The position numbers and the translations under genes were made by a program. Of a DNA stretch of 33,500 bases, positions 7,508 to 15,303 are shown piece by piece; within the stretch, counting starts at the first letter, position 1, and each line of letters opens with the position of its first letter. Origin of the DNA: Streptacidiphilus anmyonensis (GTDB lineage: Bacteria; Actinomycetota; Actinomycetes; Streptomycetales; Streptomycetaceae); NCBI RefSeq assembly GCF_000787855.1, contig NZ_BBPQ01000084.1, forward strand, positions 1 to 33,500, in the 5' to 3' direction. The notes beneath the pieces are model-generated. The model was not told the origin of the DNA, made no database searches, and saw nothing but the letters and a program-made list of their open reading frames with translations.

Positions 7508-9124
7508 ATGAGTGCCAGTACCGGCATAGCATCTGACGCAGGGTCGTCGGCAGGGGGGCGCAAGGGTCTCGTCCTCGCCGCGATGATCTGCGCCGTGGCG
7601 ATGACCTTCATCGACCAGACCATCGTCTCGATCGCCGCACCCAAGATCCAGAGCGAGCTGAACCTCAGCGGGACCGGCGTGCAGTGGGCGGTCAACGCCT
7701 ACCTGCTGGCCCTGGCCGCATTCTTCGCGCTCGGCGGCCGCCTCTCCGACACCCTCGGGCACACCCGGATGGTCGTGATCGGCGTCATCGTCTTCGCCGG
7801 CGCCTCCGGGCTGTGCGGGCTCACCCCGACCGGCTCGGCCGCGCAGGCGTGGATCATCGTGTTCCGCGCGGTGCAGGGGCTCGGCGGCGCGCTGATGTAC
7901 CCCGCCGCGCTCGCGATCGTCGTCAACACCTACGACCTGCGCTCGCGCGGCCGCGCGCTCGCGCTCTTCTTCGGCATCGCCGGCGGCCTGACCGCCGTCG
8001 GCCCGGTGCTGGGCGGCTACCTGACGGAGTGGACCTGGCGCGGCATCTTCTGGGTCAACATCCCGGTGGCCCTCGTCGCGCTGCTGCTGATCGCGATCTC
8101 CAAGCCGAAGACGCAGTTCCGCCCGGCGCCGATCGACTGGGTCGGCGTGGTGCTGATCGCCGCGGGCGTCGCGCTCAGCGTCTTCGGTTTCCAGCAGTCC
8201 CACGTCTGGGGCTGGCACAACCCGCTCATCGGACTCTCCATCGCCGTGGGCGCGGCGCTGCTGGTGGTCTTCTACCGCTACGAGCGACGGCGGTCCGCCC
8301 CGCTGATCGACGTGTCGATCTTCGGCGACCGCGCCTTCCTGGTGCAGTGCGTCATCCTGGCCATCGCGATGGCGGTCTTCCTGCCGATGTTCTTCTTCGC
8401 GAGTGAGTACGCGGCCGTCTCGCTCGGGCAGAACACCCAGAAGTCCGGCATCACACTGCTCTACTTCTTCATCGGGTTCGTGGTGACCGCGCAGATCGGC
8501 GGCCGGATGCTGGACCGGGCCGGAGCCAAGCGCCCGGTCCTCATCGGCTCGGTCATCGCGGCGGTGGGCTTCTACCTCTGGGCCAGCAAGGTCACCTCGC
8601 TCGACATGAACCAGCTCACCTGGGCGATCATCGTCTCCGGCGCGGGCATGGGCATGATGGTCGGCCCGTCGAACACCGACGCCGTCAACCGCGCCTCCAG
8701 CGTCTCCTACGGCGAGGCCACCGGTATCACCCAGACCGTCCGCAACTACGCCTCCAGCCTGAGCTTCGCCGTGCTGGGCACGGTGATGATCTCGGTGTTC
8801 CAGTCCCGGATCGCCGACTCGCTCGTCCACGACGAGCACATGTCCCGCGCGGCCGCGAACGCGGCGGCCGAGGCGTCCACCCACGGCGCGTTCGGCGGCG
8901 GCTCGGGCGGTTCGGGCGGTTCGGGCGGCTCCGCGGCCGCCATCCCGCACTTCGTCCGCTACGACTTCGCCCAGGGCGTCCAGTACGTCTTCTACGTCAT
9001 GGCGGGCCTGATGGCCCTCAGCGCGGTCGTCGCCCTGTTCGGCCTGCGCGGCGGCGTGCAGACCGCTCCGGCCGCGGACGCCGAGGCCGAGAGCGCGACC
9101 GTCGCGGGCGGCTCCGCGGCCTGA
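7508..9124 (+). CDS. DHA2-family MFS drug exporter (EmrB/QacA type)
   Basis: This 538-residue protein has about 14 hydrophobic segments and opens with the DHA2 pattern MTFIDQTIVSIAAPKIQ (about residues 34-50), whose FxDxTIV motif is diagnostic of multidrug antiporters such as EmrB, QacA and LfrA. ALGGRLSDTLGHTRM is the loop-2/3 motif, and QGLGGALMYPAALAIV is a typical helix-4/5 motif. The last loop contains GSGGSGGSGGS from a 9-bp tandem repeat near 8895-8930, probably a flexible linker. AGGGGG (7493-7498) precedes the ATG at good spacing and TAGGGT (7465-7470) is a plausible -10. A strong terminator follows at 9160-9196. No regulator is adjacent. Confidence 0.92.
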   Translation: MSASTGIASDAGSSAGGRKGLVLAAMICAVAMTFIDQTIVSIAAPKIQSELNLSGTGVQWAVNAYLLALAAFFALGGRLSDTLGHTRMVVIGVIVFAGASGLCGLTPTGSAAQAWIIVFRAVQGLGGALMYPAALAIVVNTYDLRSRGRALALFFGIAGGLTAVGPVLGGYLTEWTWRGIFWVNIPVALVALLLIAISKPKTQFRPAPIDWVGVVLIAAGVALSVFGFQQSHVWGWHNPLIGLSIAVGAALLVVFYRYERRRSAPLIDVSIFGDRAFLVQCVILAIAMAVFLPMFFFASEYAAVSLGQNTQKSGITLLYFFIGFVVTAQIGGRMLDRAGAKRPVLIGSVIAAVGFYLWASKVTSLDMNQLTWAIIVSGAGMGMMVGPSNTDAVNRASSVSYGEATGITQTVRNYASSLSFAVLGTVMISVFQSRIADSLVHDEHMSRAAANAAAEASTHGAFGGGSGGSGGSGGSAAAIPHFVRYDFAQGVQYVFYVMAGLMALSAVVALFGLRGGVQTAPAADAEAESATVAGGSAA

Positions 9125-9159
9125 GCGGCCGTCAACCGGCAACCACCAACAGGCAGCCG

Positions 9160-9196
9160 CTGAGGGCACCACGTCGACCGGACGTGGTGCCCTCAG
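9160..9196. terminator. Strong hairpin terminator after the DHA2 exporter gene
   Basis: A perfect 16-bp stem (CTGAGGGCACCACGTC at 9160-9175 with its complement at 9181-9196) and a 5-base loop lie 36 bases after the exporter stop. There is no long T-run, which is normal for Streptomyces terminators. Confidence 0.88.
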
Positions 9197-9325
9197 CGCG
9201 TCTCCGGGCCACCGGGCGGTGCCGCTGGAACGGTCGGCTCTCCAGAGGCTGCTGACGCGACGGACCGCATCGGCGTCACTTCCGCGCGACACGGCCGCGG
9301 GAGCCGACGGGTTCCTGACCGCCGG

Positions 9326-10105
9326 TCATCCGCCCGACGACAGTGCCGATGCCGCGGCGCGAGCGAAGCCGTCGGGGTTGTCGAGCATGATGTTGTGGCC
9401 GCAGGCGGGGACCGCGAGGAGCCGGACCCCGGCGGCGACCAGCTCGGCCGCCCCCCGGGGCGCGCCATCGGCCTCGGGGTAGAGGCAGGCACGCGGCATC
9501 TCGAGCCCCAGCAGCAGCTCGCGCATGACCGGATCGCTCCCCCGGGCCAGGTGCGCAGCGCTTCGGTGCAGCGCCGTGAGGCCCGCCAGACGCATCGTGG
9601 ACCACCAGTGCGGACCGACGTGGTCCCGGACCTCCTGCCAGCCGCCGTCAAGGAACTCCTGCTCCTCGTACGAGGCGATCCCGCTGGAGCCGGCCCGGCC
9701 GCGCACGACGTGCTGCGCGTCGAGGTTGGCGTCGACCAGCACCAACCGGGCCACCAGCGACGGATGACGGCTCGCCAGGACGATCGCGACCGCGCCGCCC
9801 ATGCTGTGGGCGAGAATGTCGGCGTCCCGGACGCCGGCCGCGGTCAGCGCCGTGGCCAGCGCGTCCGCGTGAGCCTCCAGCGTGTACGGGAAGTCCTCGG
9901 GCCGGTCGCTGAAGCCGAAGCCGAGGAGGTCGACCAGCAGTGAGCGACGCCCCTCGAGCGCCGGGTGGACGGCCGCCGCGGCGAAGTACGGAGCGGCGGA
10001 GGCGCCCAGACCGTGCAGGTAGACCCGTGGGCGCCCGTCCTGCGCCCCCGGGAACTCGATCCAGCGGATCCGGTCGCCCGCCGCGGTCACCTGGGCGTCG
10101 TGCAT
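9326..10105 (-). CDS. Alpha/beta-fold hydrolase
   Basis: This 259-residue protein has the oxyanion-hole motif HGLG (31-34), the nucleophile elbow HSMGG with S101, and a late catalytic histidine in GHN (H237). The strand-turn pattern LLVDLLGFGFSDRP is typical of the esterase/haloperoxidase branch. No signal peptide is seen, so it acts in the cytoplasm. The reaction and substrate are unknown. GGGGGAGG ends 3 bases before the ATG. It is divergent from a PadR regulator whose palindrome (10159-10180) lies 54 bases upstream, so repression by PadR and induction by a small molecule the hydrolase may act on is a reasonable inference. Confidence 0.87.
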   Translation of the reverse strand: MHDAQVTAAGDRIRWIEFPGAQDGRPRVYLHGLGASAAPYFAAAAVHPALEGRRSLLVDLLGFGFSDRPEDFPYTLEAHADALATALTAAGVRDADILAHSMGGAVAIVLASRHPSLVARLVLVDANLDAQHVVRGRAGSSGIASYEEQEFLDGGWQEVRDHVGPHWWSTMRLAGLTALHRSAAHLARGSDPVMRELLLGLEMPRACLYPEADGAPRGAAELVAAGVRLLAVPACGHNIMLDNPDGFARAAASALSSGG

Positions 10106-10158
10106 GGGTCCTCCCCCGTCGTCGGCTCAGCGCTGAGCTCGCAATGCCTCGTTCCAAC

Positions 10159-10180
10159 TATACATCGGTGCCGATATATC
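10159..10180. promoter_or_regulatory. Probable PadR operator
   Basis: TATACATCGG (10159-10168) and CCGATATATC (10171-10180) form a palindrome matching at 8 of 10 positions with a 2-bp centre. It is AT-rich in GC-rich DNA and lies between the divergent hydrolase and PadR genes. It overlaps the expected -35 zone of the PadR promoter (CAGAAT, 10192-10197), which fits autorepression. Confidence 0.6.
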
Positions 10181-10203
10181 GCGCCGTGCGGCAGAATACT
10201 GCC

Positions 10204-10737
10204 GTGCTGGAGTTGGCGATCCTGGGTTTCCTCTACGAGCAGCCGCTGCACGGCTACGAGCTGAAGCGGCGCGTCGCGCAGCTGACCGGACATGTCCGGC
10301 CGATCGCGGACGGGACGCTCTACCCCGCCATCAAGCGCCTGGAGAAGGCCGGTTGGCTCACCCGCCAGACCCAGCCCGGCACCCGCGCCGCACCCCGACA
10401 CACCCTCACCCTCACCGACGAGGGCCGCCGGGAGCTGCGCCGCCGCCTGCGTGAGGCCGACGGCGTGGAGATCAGCGACGAGAACCACTGGTTCACTGTG
10501 CTGGCCTTCCTGCGGCACCTCGACTCCCCGGCCGAGCAGGCCGCCGTGCTGGGCCGCCGTCTGGCCTTCCTCCGCGAGCCCAGCAGTTTCTTCTACGACG
10601 GGGAGCGCCCGCTCGAAGCCGAGGAGTTCGACGATCCCTTTCGTCAGGGTCTGCTCACCATCGCCCGCGCGACCGGCGTGGCCGAGCTCGCCTGGCTCGA
10701 CGCGACACTCGCACGGCTGGACGGGCCCGCCACCTGA
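10204..10737 (+). CDS. PadR-family transcriptional repressor
   Basis: This 177-residue protein opens with the classic PadR N-terminus (LELAILGFLYEQPLHGYELKRRV), then the wing DGTLYPAIKRLEKAGWL and TLTDEGRREL. The C-terminal part (about 90-177) is the helical dimerisation region of the PadR/VirR class. GTG 10204 is chosen because it starts directly at the conserved helix and follows CAGAAT (10192-10197) by 6 bases, as in leaderless mRNAs. ATG 10144 would add 20 residues and place the palindrome inside the coding region. It probably represses itself and the divergent hydrolase gene; the ligand is unknown. Confidence 0.88.
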   Translation: MLELAILGFLYEQPLHGYELKRRVAQLTGHVRPIADGTLYPAIKRLEKAGWLTRQTQPGTRAAPRHTLTLTDEGRRELRRRLREADGVEISDENHWFTVLAFLRHLDSPAEQAAVLGRRLAFLREPSSFFYDGERPLEAEEFDDPFRQGLLTIARATGVAELAWLDATLARLDGPAT

Positions 10738-10841
10738 CGCGCTCGACCGACCCGCGCGTCATGCCCGCGTGCTCGCTCCGGGTCGTCGTCGTACGGGTCG
10801 GCGGTGTGCCCTGGGCCGGAACGGCGCCGCCCCCGGAGGGG

Positions 10842-11312
10842 TCAGGCGAGTCGGGCGGGGAACCCGCCGGTGGCGATCGGGCTCCAGCGGTCGGGCGTGA
10901 CCCGCACCAGCGCCTTGCCCTGCTTGACCATCGCGTCGCGGTACTCCGCCCAGTCAGGGTGCTCGCCGGAGATGTTGCGGAAGTACTCGACGAAGGCGTC
11001 GAGCGCGGACGGACCATCGGCCGCTTCGAGCACCTCGGCATGGCCGTCGACCTGCACCCAGGCGCCGTCCCACTCGTCGGACAGCACCAGCACGCTGACC
11101 TCGGGCCGCTGTCGGGCGTTGCGGGTCTTGGCGCGCTCGGGATAGCTGGAGACGACGATCCGGCCGGAGTCGTCCACCCCGCCGGTCACCGGGGACGCCT
11201 GCGGCGACCCGTCGGCGCGTCGGGTGATCAGGATCATCCGGTGACGCGGGCGGATGAAATCCAGCAGCTCGTCACGCTCGACCTTCGTGTTGGTTGCGAT
11301 GGTTCGCGCCAT
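10842..11312 (-). CDS. PPOX-class F420-dependent oxidoreductase (split-barrel fold)
   Basis: This 156-residue protein fits the pyridoxamine-5'-phosphate-oxidase-like split barrel of actinobacteria. It starts LLDFIRPRHRMILITRRADGSPQASPV, has VVSSYPERAKTRNARQRPEVSVLVL (cofactor phosphate region), and ends VRVTPDRWSPIATGGFP. Family members use F420 or a flavin to reduce small substrates; the F420 call comes from resemblance to the actinobacterial subfamily. It has the usual family length. GAGGAG ends about 6 bases before ATG 11312. It converges on padR with about 100 bases between the stops. Confidence 0.85.
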   Translation of the reverse strand: MARTIATNTKVERDELLDFIRPRHRMILITRRADGSPQASPVTGGVDDSGRIVVSSYPERAKTRNARQRPEVSVLVLSDEWDGAWVQVDGHAEVLEAADGPSALDAFVEYFRNISGEHPDWAEYRDAMVKQGKALVRVTPDRWSPIATGGFPARLA

Positions 11313-11608
11313 CAGTTCCTCTCCTCACCACGGCCTTCGGCCACCCTATGCCCGACCCGCGCTCCGCTCGCTGTCACACACGCCTGCCATGCTGCGTTCC
11401 ATGCAGGTCGACCTCACCGAGCTCACCGCAACGAGGTCCTCATGCTCCTGGCTCCGCCCTGAGTGGTCGGGGGGACATGCCGCCACCCGCCGGTGGGTTC
11501 CGAGCCGGAGCGGCACGCTGCGGCTAGGGTCGTGCTACGCACAGGGAGCGCGCGCGGCATGCAGTCAGCCGCGACGTGGAGTCAGCGGAGTCAGAGGAGT
11601 GAGCCGCC
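11313..11608. other. Divergent intergenic region between PPOX and DinB genes
   Basis: These 296 bases hold the promoters of both flanking genes. TAGGGT at 11525-11530 is a plausible -10 for the DinB gene. No -35 matches well and I see no convincing gene or long hairpin. Confidence 0.4.
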
Positions 11609-12118
11609 ATGACCATCGCCACCGACCTGCTCACCGACGCCTTCGGCCGGATCAGGGAGGTCGTCCACGACTCGGTCGCCGACCTGACGCCCGACCAGCT
11701 GGCCTTCCGGCCCGAGTCGGAGGGCAACTCGATCGGCTGGCTCGTCTGGCATCTGACCCGCATCGAGGACGACCACGTCAGCGATCTCGCCGACCAGCCG
11801 CAGGCGTGGACCGAGCTCGGCTGGCACGAGCGCTTCGACCTGCCCTTCGGTCCCGGCGCCACCGGCTACGGCCACAGCTCGCGGCAGGTCGCGTCGCTCA
11901 GCGGCATCGACGCGCAGCGCCTGCTCGGTTACCACGACGACGTGCACGACCGGACCGTCGCCTTCCTCGCCGGACCGGGCATCCACCACCTCGACCGGAT
12001 CGTCGACTCCAACTGGGTCCCGCCCGTCACCGCGGCGGTCCGGCTGATCAGCGTCGTCTCCGACGCCCTTCAGCACGCCGGGCAGGCCGCCTACGTCCGC
12101 GGCCTCCTCCCCCGCTGA
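11609..12118 (+). CDS. DinB-like protein (DUF664, mycothiol-dependent superfamily)
   Basis: This 169-residue helical-bundle protein has the DinB/DUF664 pattern IGWLVWHLTRIEDDHV with H48, and a second metal-type histidine H156 in DALQHAGQAAYVRGL. The family includes metal-dependent thiol transferases and mycothiol-dependent enzymes; in actinobacteria members with this HxxxxxxH spacing are usually annotated as mycothiol transferases. The exact substrate is unknown. GAGGAGTGAG precedes ATG 11609 at good spacing, with a TAGGGT -10 about 80 bases upstream. Confidence 0.83.
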   Translation: MTIATDLLTDAFGRIREVVHDSVADLTPDQLAFRPESEGNSIGWLVWHLTRIEDDHVSDLADQPQAWTELGWHERFDLPFGPGATGYGHSSRQVASLSGIDAQRLLGYHDDVHDRTVAFLAGPGIHHLDRIVDSNWVPPVTAAVRLISVVSDALQHAGQAAYVRGLLPR

Positions 12119-12139
12119 GCGCGGACGCCGCCGCGCCCC

Positions 12140-12167
12140 CGCCGGCACCGCTCCCGCCGGGCCGGCG
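12140..12167. terminator. Possible bidirectional terminator between DinB and lacI-type genes
   Basis: CGCCGGC (12140-12146) and GCCGGCG (12161-12167) form a 7-bp stem around a 14-base loop between two convergent stops. The loop is long and the surroundings are all G/C, so it could be chance. Confidence 0.35.
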
Positions 12168-12173
12168 CTCGGC

Positions 12174-13163
12174 TCATGCGGACTGTCGCACCACCAGCTG
12201 AGTGCCCATCACCACGCGCTCGGTGGCCGCGCCGCCGCCCACCAGCTCGGACACGACGCGCGCGCCCATCTCCTCGACCGGCTGGCGCACCGTCGTCAGG
12301 CGGGGCGAGGTGCGGCGGGCCAGTGCGTCGTCGTCGAAGCCGATCAGCGCGACGTCGTCCGGCACGCGCACGCCCGCGCGCGCCAGGGCCCGCAGCGCGC
12401 CGGCGGCCATCGGGTCGGAGGCGGCGAAGACGGCGTCCAGACCCGGGCAGCGGTCCAACAGCCGCAGCATCGCCGTCTCTCCGGAGGCGACCGTGAAGTC
12501 GCCGTGGGCCACGATCTCCCGGGCCGTGCCCGCGAGGCGCACCGCCCGGCGGTAGCCGGTCAGGCGGTCGACGCCCACGGACATGTCCGCCGGTCCGGCG
12601 ATGGTGGCGATGCGGTGGCGGCCCCGCCGCTGGAGGTACCGGACCGCGCCCGCGGCTCCGCCGACGTTGTCGGCGTCGACGAACGGGATCTCCGCGCCGC
12701 CCGGCGGCCTCCCCATCGACACGACGGGGACGTCGGCCGCCCGCAGCAGCCGCGGCAGGGTGTCGTCCCCCCGCAGGCCGACCAGCACCACGCCGTCGAC
12801 GTGGCCGCCGCCCAGGAAGCGCAGCAGGGAGGGACGGGACGTGTGGCGCAGCGCCGTCAGCACCAGCAACTCGCGCTGCTGCGGCACGAGTGCGCGCTCG
12901 ATCGCGACGAGCAGGCGGGTGTAGAACAGATCGGACTGGTAGTGGAGCATGTCCTCGCAGACCACCACCGCCACCGCGCCGGTGTCGCGGGCGCCCGCGC
13001 GCGGGGCCCGGTGCCGGACGTAGCCGAGCTCCGCGACGGCCTGCTCGACGGCGCTGCGCGCCGCGTGGCTGACCCGGGCGGACCGGCTGAGCGCGCGGGA
13101 CGCGGTGGCGGTGGACACGCCGGCGCGCAGGGCGACCTCGGCGAGCGTCGGCTTGGCGGTCAC
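12174..13163 (-). CDS. LacI-family transcriptional regulator of the cellulase locus
   Basis: This 329-residue regulator has the LacI HTH at residues 5-27 (PTLAEVALRAGVSTATASRAL) and a periplasmic-binding-protein-like sensor from about 60 to 329, ending TSPRLTTVRQPVEEMG, a typical family C-terminus. GTG 13163 is chosen because GAGGAGGGGGG lies directly upstream. A 13/14 CebR-type box (13213-13226) lies 50 bases upstream and two more lie by the nearby cellulase genes, so a role in sugar-induced cellulase control is inferred. Two cautions: the recognition helix (STATASR) differs from what I recall for CebR, and in the hinge (RHRAPRAGAR) Ala replaces the leucine that inserts into the operator centre of LacI-type proteins, with a Pro close by. 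Binding to these boxes is therefore unproven. Confidence 0.86.
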   Translation of the reverse strand: MTAKPTLAEVALRAGVSTATASRALSRSARVSHAARSAVEQAVAELGYVRHRAPRAGARDTGAVAVVVCEDMLHYQSDLFYTRLLVAIERALVPQQRELLVLTALRHTSRPSLLRFLGGGHVDGVVLVGLRGDDTLPRLLRAADVPVVSMGRPPGGAEIPFVDADNVGGAAGAVRYLQRRGRHRIATIAGPADMSVGVDRLTGYRRAVRLAGTAREIVAHGDFTVASGETAMLRLLDRCPGLDAVFAASDPMAAGALRALARAGVRVPDDVALIGFDDDALARRTSPRLTTVRQPVEEMGARVVSELVGGGAATERVVMGTQLVVRQSA

Positions 13164-13212
13164 GGTTCCCCCCTCCTCGCGCTCCTTGAGTTCTCGACAT
13201 GGTCCGCACAAC

Positions 13213-13226
13213 TGGGAGCGCTCCCG
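13213..13226. promoter_or_regulatory. CebR-type operator, lacI-type gene promoter
   Basis: The sequence matches the known Streptomyces CebR palindrome TGGGAGCGCTCCCA at 13 of 14 positions (final A is G). On the minus strand a TTGACG -35 (13252-13257) and a weak TCCATA -10 (13228-13233) precede it, so the box covers the likely transcription start of the regulator gene. Confidence 0.75.
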
Positions 13227-13253
13227 ATATGGAGCCAGGAACCCAAGAGGCCG

Positions 13254-14213
13254 TCAAGGGCTGACACTGCGTTCGATACTTGAACTCACATCAGCACCCG
13301 GCGCGTCGGCGGCTCCGGGCGTGCCGGGCGTGCCGAGCAGAGCCAACTCCTCGTCGGTCAGGCGCAGGGAACCGGCGGCGATGTTCTGCGACAGGTGGGC
13401 CGGGTCGGTGGTTCCCGGGATCGCCAGCACGTGCGGTCCCCGGTGCAGCGTCCAGGCCAGCCGTACCTGGGCGGGCGTCACTCCCCGCGAGTCGGCGACC
13501 GCACGGACGCGCGCCTCCGGCTCCTGACCCGGGGCCGCCTCGCGCCGCAGGCCGGAGACGGCGAAGTAGGGAACGAAGGCGATGCCCTGCTCCCGGCACA
13601 GGTCCACCAGGCCGCTCTCGTCGGCGCGGCGCCAGTCCAGGCTGTACGAGTTCTGCACGCAGACCACCGGGGCGATGGCCTGGGCCTCGACCAGGTGCTC
13701 CGGCCGGACGTTGGAGAGCCCGAGGTGCCGGATCAGACCGGCCTCGCGCAGCTCGGCCAGCGCCCCGAAGTGCTCGGCCACGGAGGCCATGCCGGGGCCG
13801 TTGCGACGCAGGTTGACCACGTCGAGGTGGTCGCGGCCCAGCTGCCGCAGATTCTCCTCGACCTGGCCGCGCAGCCGGTCCGGGCGGGCCATCGTCGACC
13901 ACTCGCCGGACGGATCGCGTCCCGGGCCGACCTTGGTCACCACGACCACGTCGTCGCGCCAGGAGGTGAGCGCCCGGTTGATCAGCTCGTTCGCCGACCG
14001 GAGCGGCGAGAAGTAGAAGGAGGCCGTGTCGATGTGGTTGACGCCCTGCTCGACCGCGTCCCGCAGCAGCCGGACCGCGACGTACCGGTCGATCGGGGGC
14101 CCGTCCGAGTTGCCCGCCATGCCGTTGCCGGTCAGCCGCATCGCGCCGTAACCGACACGGTTCACCTCCAGGTCCCCGAGCCTCCAGGTCCCCGCCCCCA
14201 CTGTCGCGCTCAC
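13254..14213 (-). CDS. Aldo/keto reductase
   Basis: This 319-residue protein has the AKR TIM-barrel signatures: the GYGAMRLTG start, NHIDTASFYF (D62, Y67), VVVTKVG (K94) and the NADPH-binding IPGTTDPAHLSQNI near the C-terminus. The fourth catalytic residue, normally His in a LDxxxLH pattern, is Arg here (LDVVNLR, R136), as in some actinobacterial AKRs I recall, so turnover of ordinary aldehydes may be altered. GTG 14213 is chosen because GGAAGGGGA lies just upstream; GTG 14234 lies before that site. It is transcribed towards the LacI-type gene, whose TTGACG -35 overlaps its stop. The substrate is unknown. Confidence 0.88.
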   Translation of the reverse strand: MSATVGAGTWRLGDLEVNRVGYGAMRLTGNGMAGNSDGPPIDRYVAVRLLRDAVEQGVNHIDTASFYFSPLRSANELINRALTSWRDDVVVVTKVGPGRDPSGEWSTMARPDRLRGQVEENLRQLGRDHLDVVNLRRNGPGMASVAEHFGALAELREAGLIRHLGLSNVRPEHLVEAQAIAPVVCVQNSYSLDWRRADESGLVDLCREQGIAFVPYFAVSGLRREAAPGQEPEARVRAVADSRGVTPAQVRLAWTLHRGPHVLAIPGTTDPAHLSQNIAAGSLRLTDEELALLGTPGTPGAADAPGADVSSSIERSVSP

Positions 14214-14309
14214 TGCGCTCCCCTTCCGTCGCACCCGTCCGGCCCGTCAGGTTGTGAAGTATGCGCTGGTCAAAGCCGGTTCCGACAGCCCGCAGGGGTG
14301 GGCGGAAGG

Positions 14310-15224
14310 TCACACCCGGATCGGGAACGAACCGTCGTCGTCCGCCCGTTGGACCTGCTGGGAACGTTCGCTCGACGCAGTGGCCACGGGGATCCGTGAC
14401 AGGGCCTCAGCCAGCGGTTCCAGCACGGCGGGCGTGTAGGGCGGCGTCAGGTACACGATCGCGAGCTGTGCGCCCTCGGCGGCGAACGCGGCCGCGGTCG
14501 CGGCGGTCGCCGGGGCGTCGCCGGTGTGCCGGATCTGGCAGGAGAGGCGGATCCCGGCCGGGTCGCGGCCGAGGTCCGCGCAGTGGGCGTGCAGGACGTC
14601 GCGGGCGCGGCGGAAGCCGTCGAGGGGGCCGAGGTCGTAGTTCCAGTGCTGGGCGTAGCGGGCGGCGGTGCGCAGCGTGCGCTTCTCCCCGTTGCCGCCG
14701 ACGCAGAGCGGCGGGTGCGGGCACTGCAGGGGCTTCGGCTCGCAGCGGGCGTCGGTGAGCCGGTAGTGGGCGCCGTGGAAGGTCGTGGTCGGCTGCGGTG
14801 AGAGCAGCGAGGTCAGCACCTGGCAGGCCTCCTCGAACCGGTCGCTGCGCTCCTTGGGGGTTCCCAGCTCGATCCCGTAGGCGCGGGACTCCTCCGCGTT
14901 CCAGCCCGCACCGACGCCGAGTTCGAGGCGTCCGCCGGACAGGACGTCCACGGTCGCGGCCATCTTGGCCAGGACGGCCGGGTGCCGGTAGTGGATGCCG
15001 GTGACGAGCGTGCCGAGCCGCAGGCGTCGCGTGGCCTGGGCCAGGGCGGCCAGGGTCGTCCACGCCTCCAGGCGCGGCGTCGCGGGCTCGGCGGCGTGGG
15101 TGGCGTGGAAGTGGTCCGAGGTCCAGCCCGACTCGAACAACTCGATCCCGTCGGCGGCCTGCCAGACGGCGAGGAGCTCGGGCCAGGTGGTGTCCTGCGG
15201 TGATGTCTTGAAGGCGAAGCGCAT
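14310..15224 (-). CDS. LLM-class F420-dependent oxidoreductase
   Basis: This 304-residue protein matches the luciferase-like fold: WTSDHFHA (substrate/cofactor pocket), TRRLRLGTLVTGIHYRHPAVLAKMAATVDVLSGGRLELGVGAGWNAEE (the strongly conserved core), and the CVGGNGEKRTLRTAARYAQHWN segment. Such enzymes in actinobacteria usually transfer hydride from F420H2. The length is normal. ATG 15224 starts directly at the first beta strand; no clear ribosome-binding site is seen. It lies downstream of the GH6 gene on the same strand, but a strong hairpin at 15251-15282 separates them, so co-transcription is unlikely. Confidence 0.86.
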   Translation of the reverse strand: MRFAFKTSPQDTTWPELLAVWQAADGIELFESGWTSDHFHATHAAEPATPRLEAWTTLAALAQATRRLRLGTLVTGIHYRHPAVLAKMAATVDVLSGGRLELGVGAGWNAEESRAYGIELGTPKERSDRFEEACQVLTSLLSPQPTTTFHGAHYRLTDARCEPKPLQCPHPPLCVGGNGEKRTLRTAARYAQHWNYDLGPLDGFRRARDVLHAHCADLGRDPAGIRLSCQIRHTGDAPATAATAAAFAAEGAQLAIVYLTPPYTPAVLEPLAEALSRIPVATASSERSQQVQRADDDGSFPIRV

Positions 15225-15250
15225 GGGACGGGCCTACCCGCGGACCGGAC

Positions 15251-15282
15251 ACGGGACCCGCCACCTCCGCGGCGGGTCCCGT
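15251..15282. terminator. Terminator after the GH6 cellulase gene
   Basis: ACGGGACCCGCC (15251-15262) pairs perfectly with GGCGGGTCCCGT (15271-15282) around an 8-base loop, 21 bases after the GH6 stop on the minus strand. It separates the cellulase from the LLM gene. Confidence 0.85.
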
Positions 15283-15303
15283 CGTCCGTGCGCCGCCGAC
15301 TCG

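Noticed and set aside
8894-8935. GSGG repeat as a mobile or regulatory element
   Set aside because: It is a short in-frame 9-bp slippage repeat that codes for a flexible loop.
7454-9292. A 612-residue minus-strand frame
   Set aside because: It is antisense to the DHA2 exporter and reads as Asp/Arg/His-rich shadow sequence.
10144-10737. ATG 10144 as the PadR start
   Set aside because: It would place the palindrome in the coding region and add residues not seen in PadR proteins.
10747-10802. Terminator between padR and the PPOX gene
   Set aside because: Only an 8-bp CCGACCCG/CGGGTCGG pair with a very long loop is seen, too weak to call.
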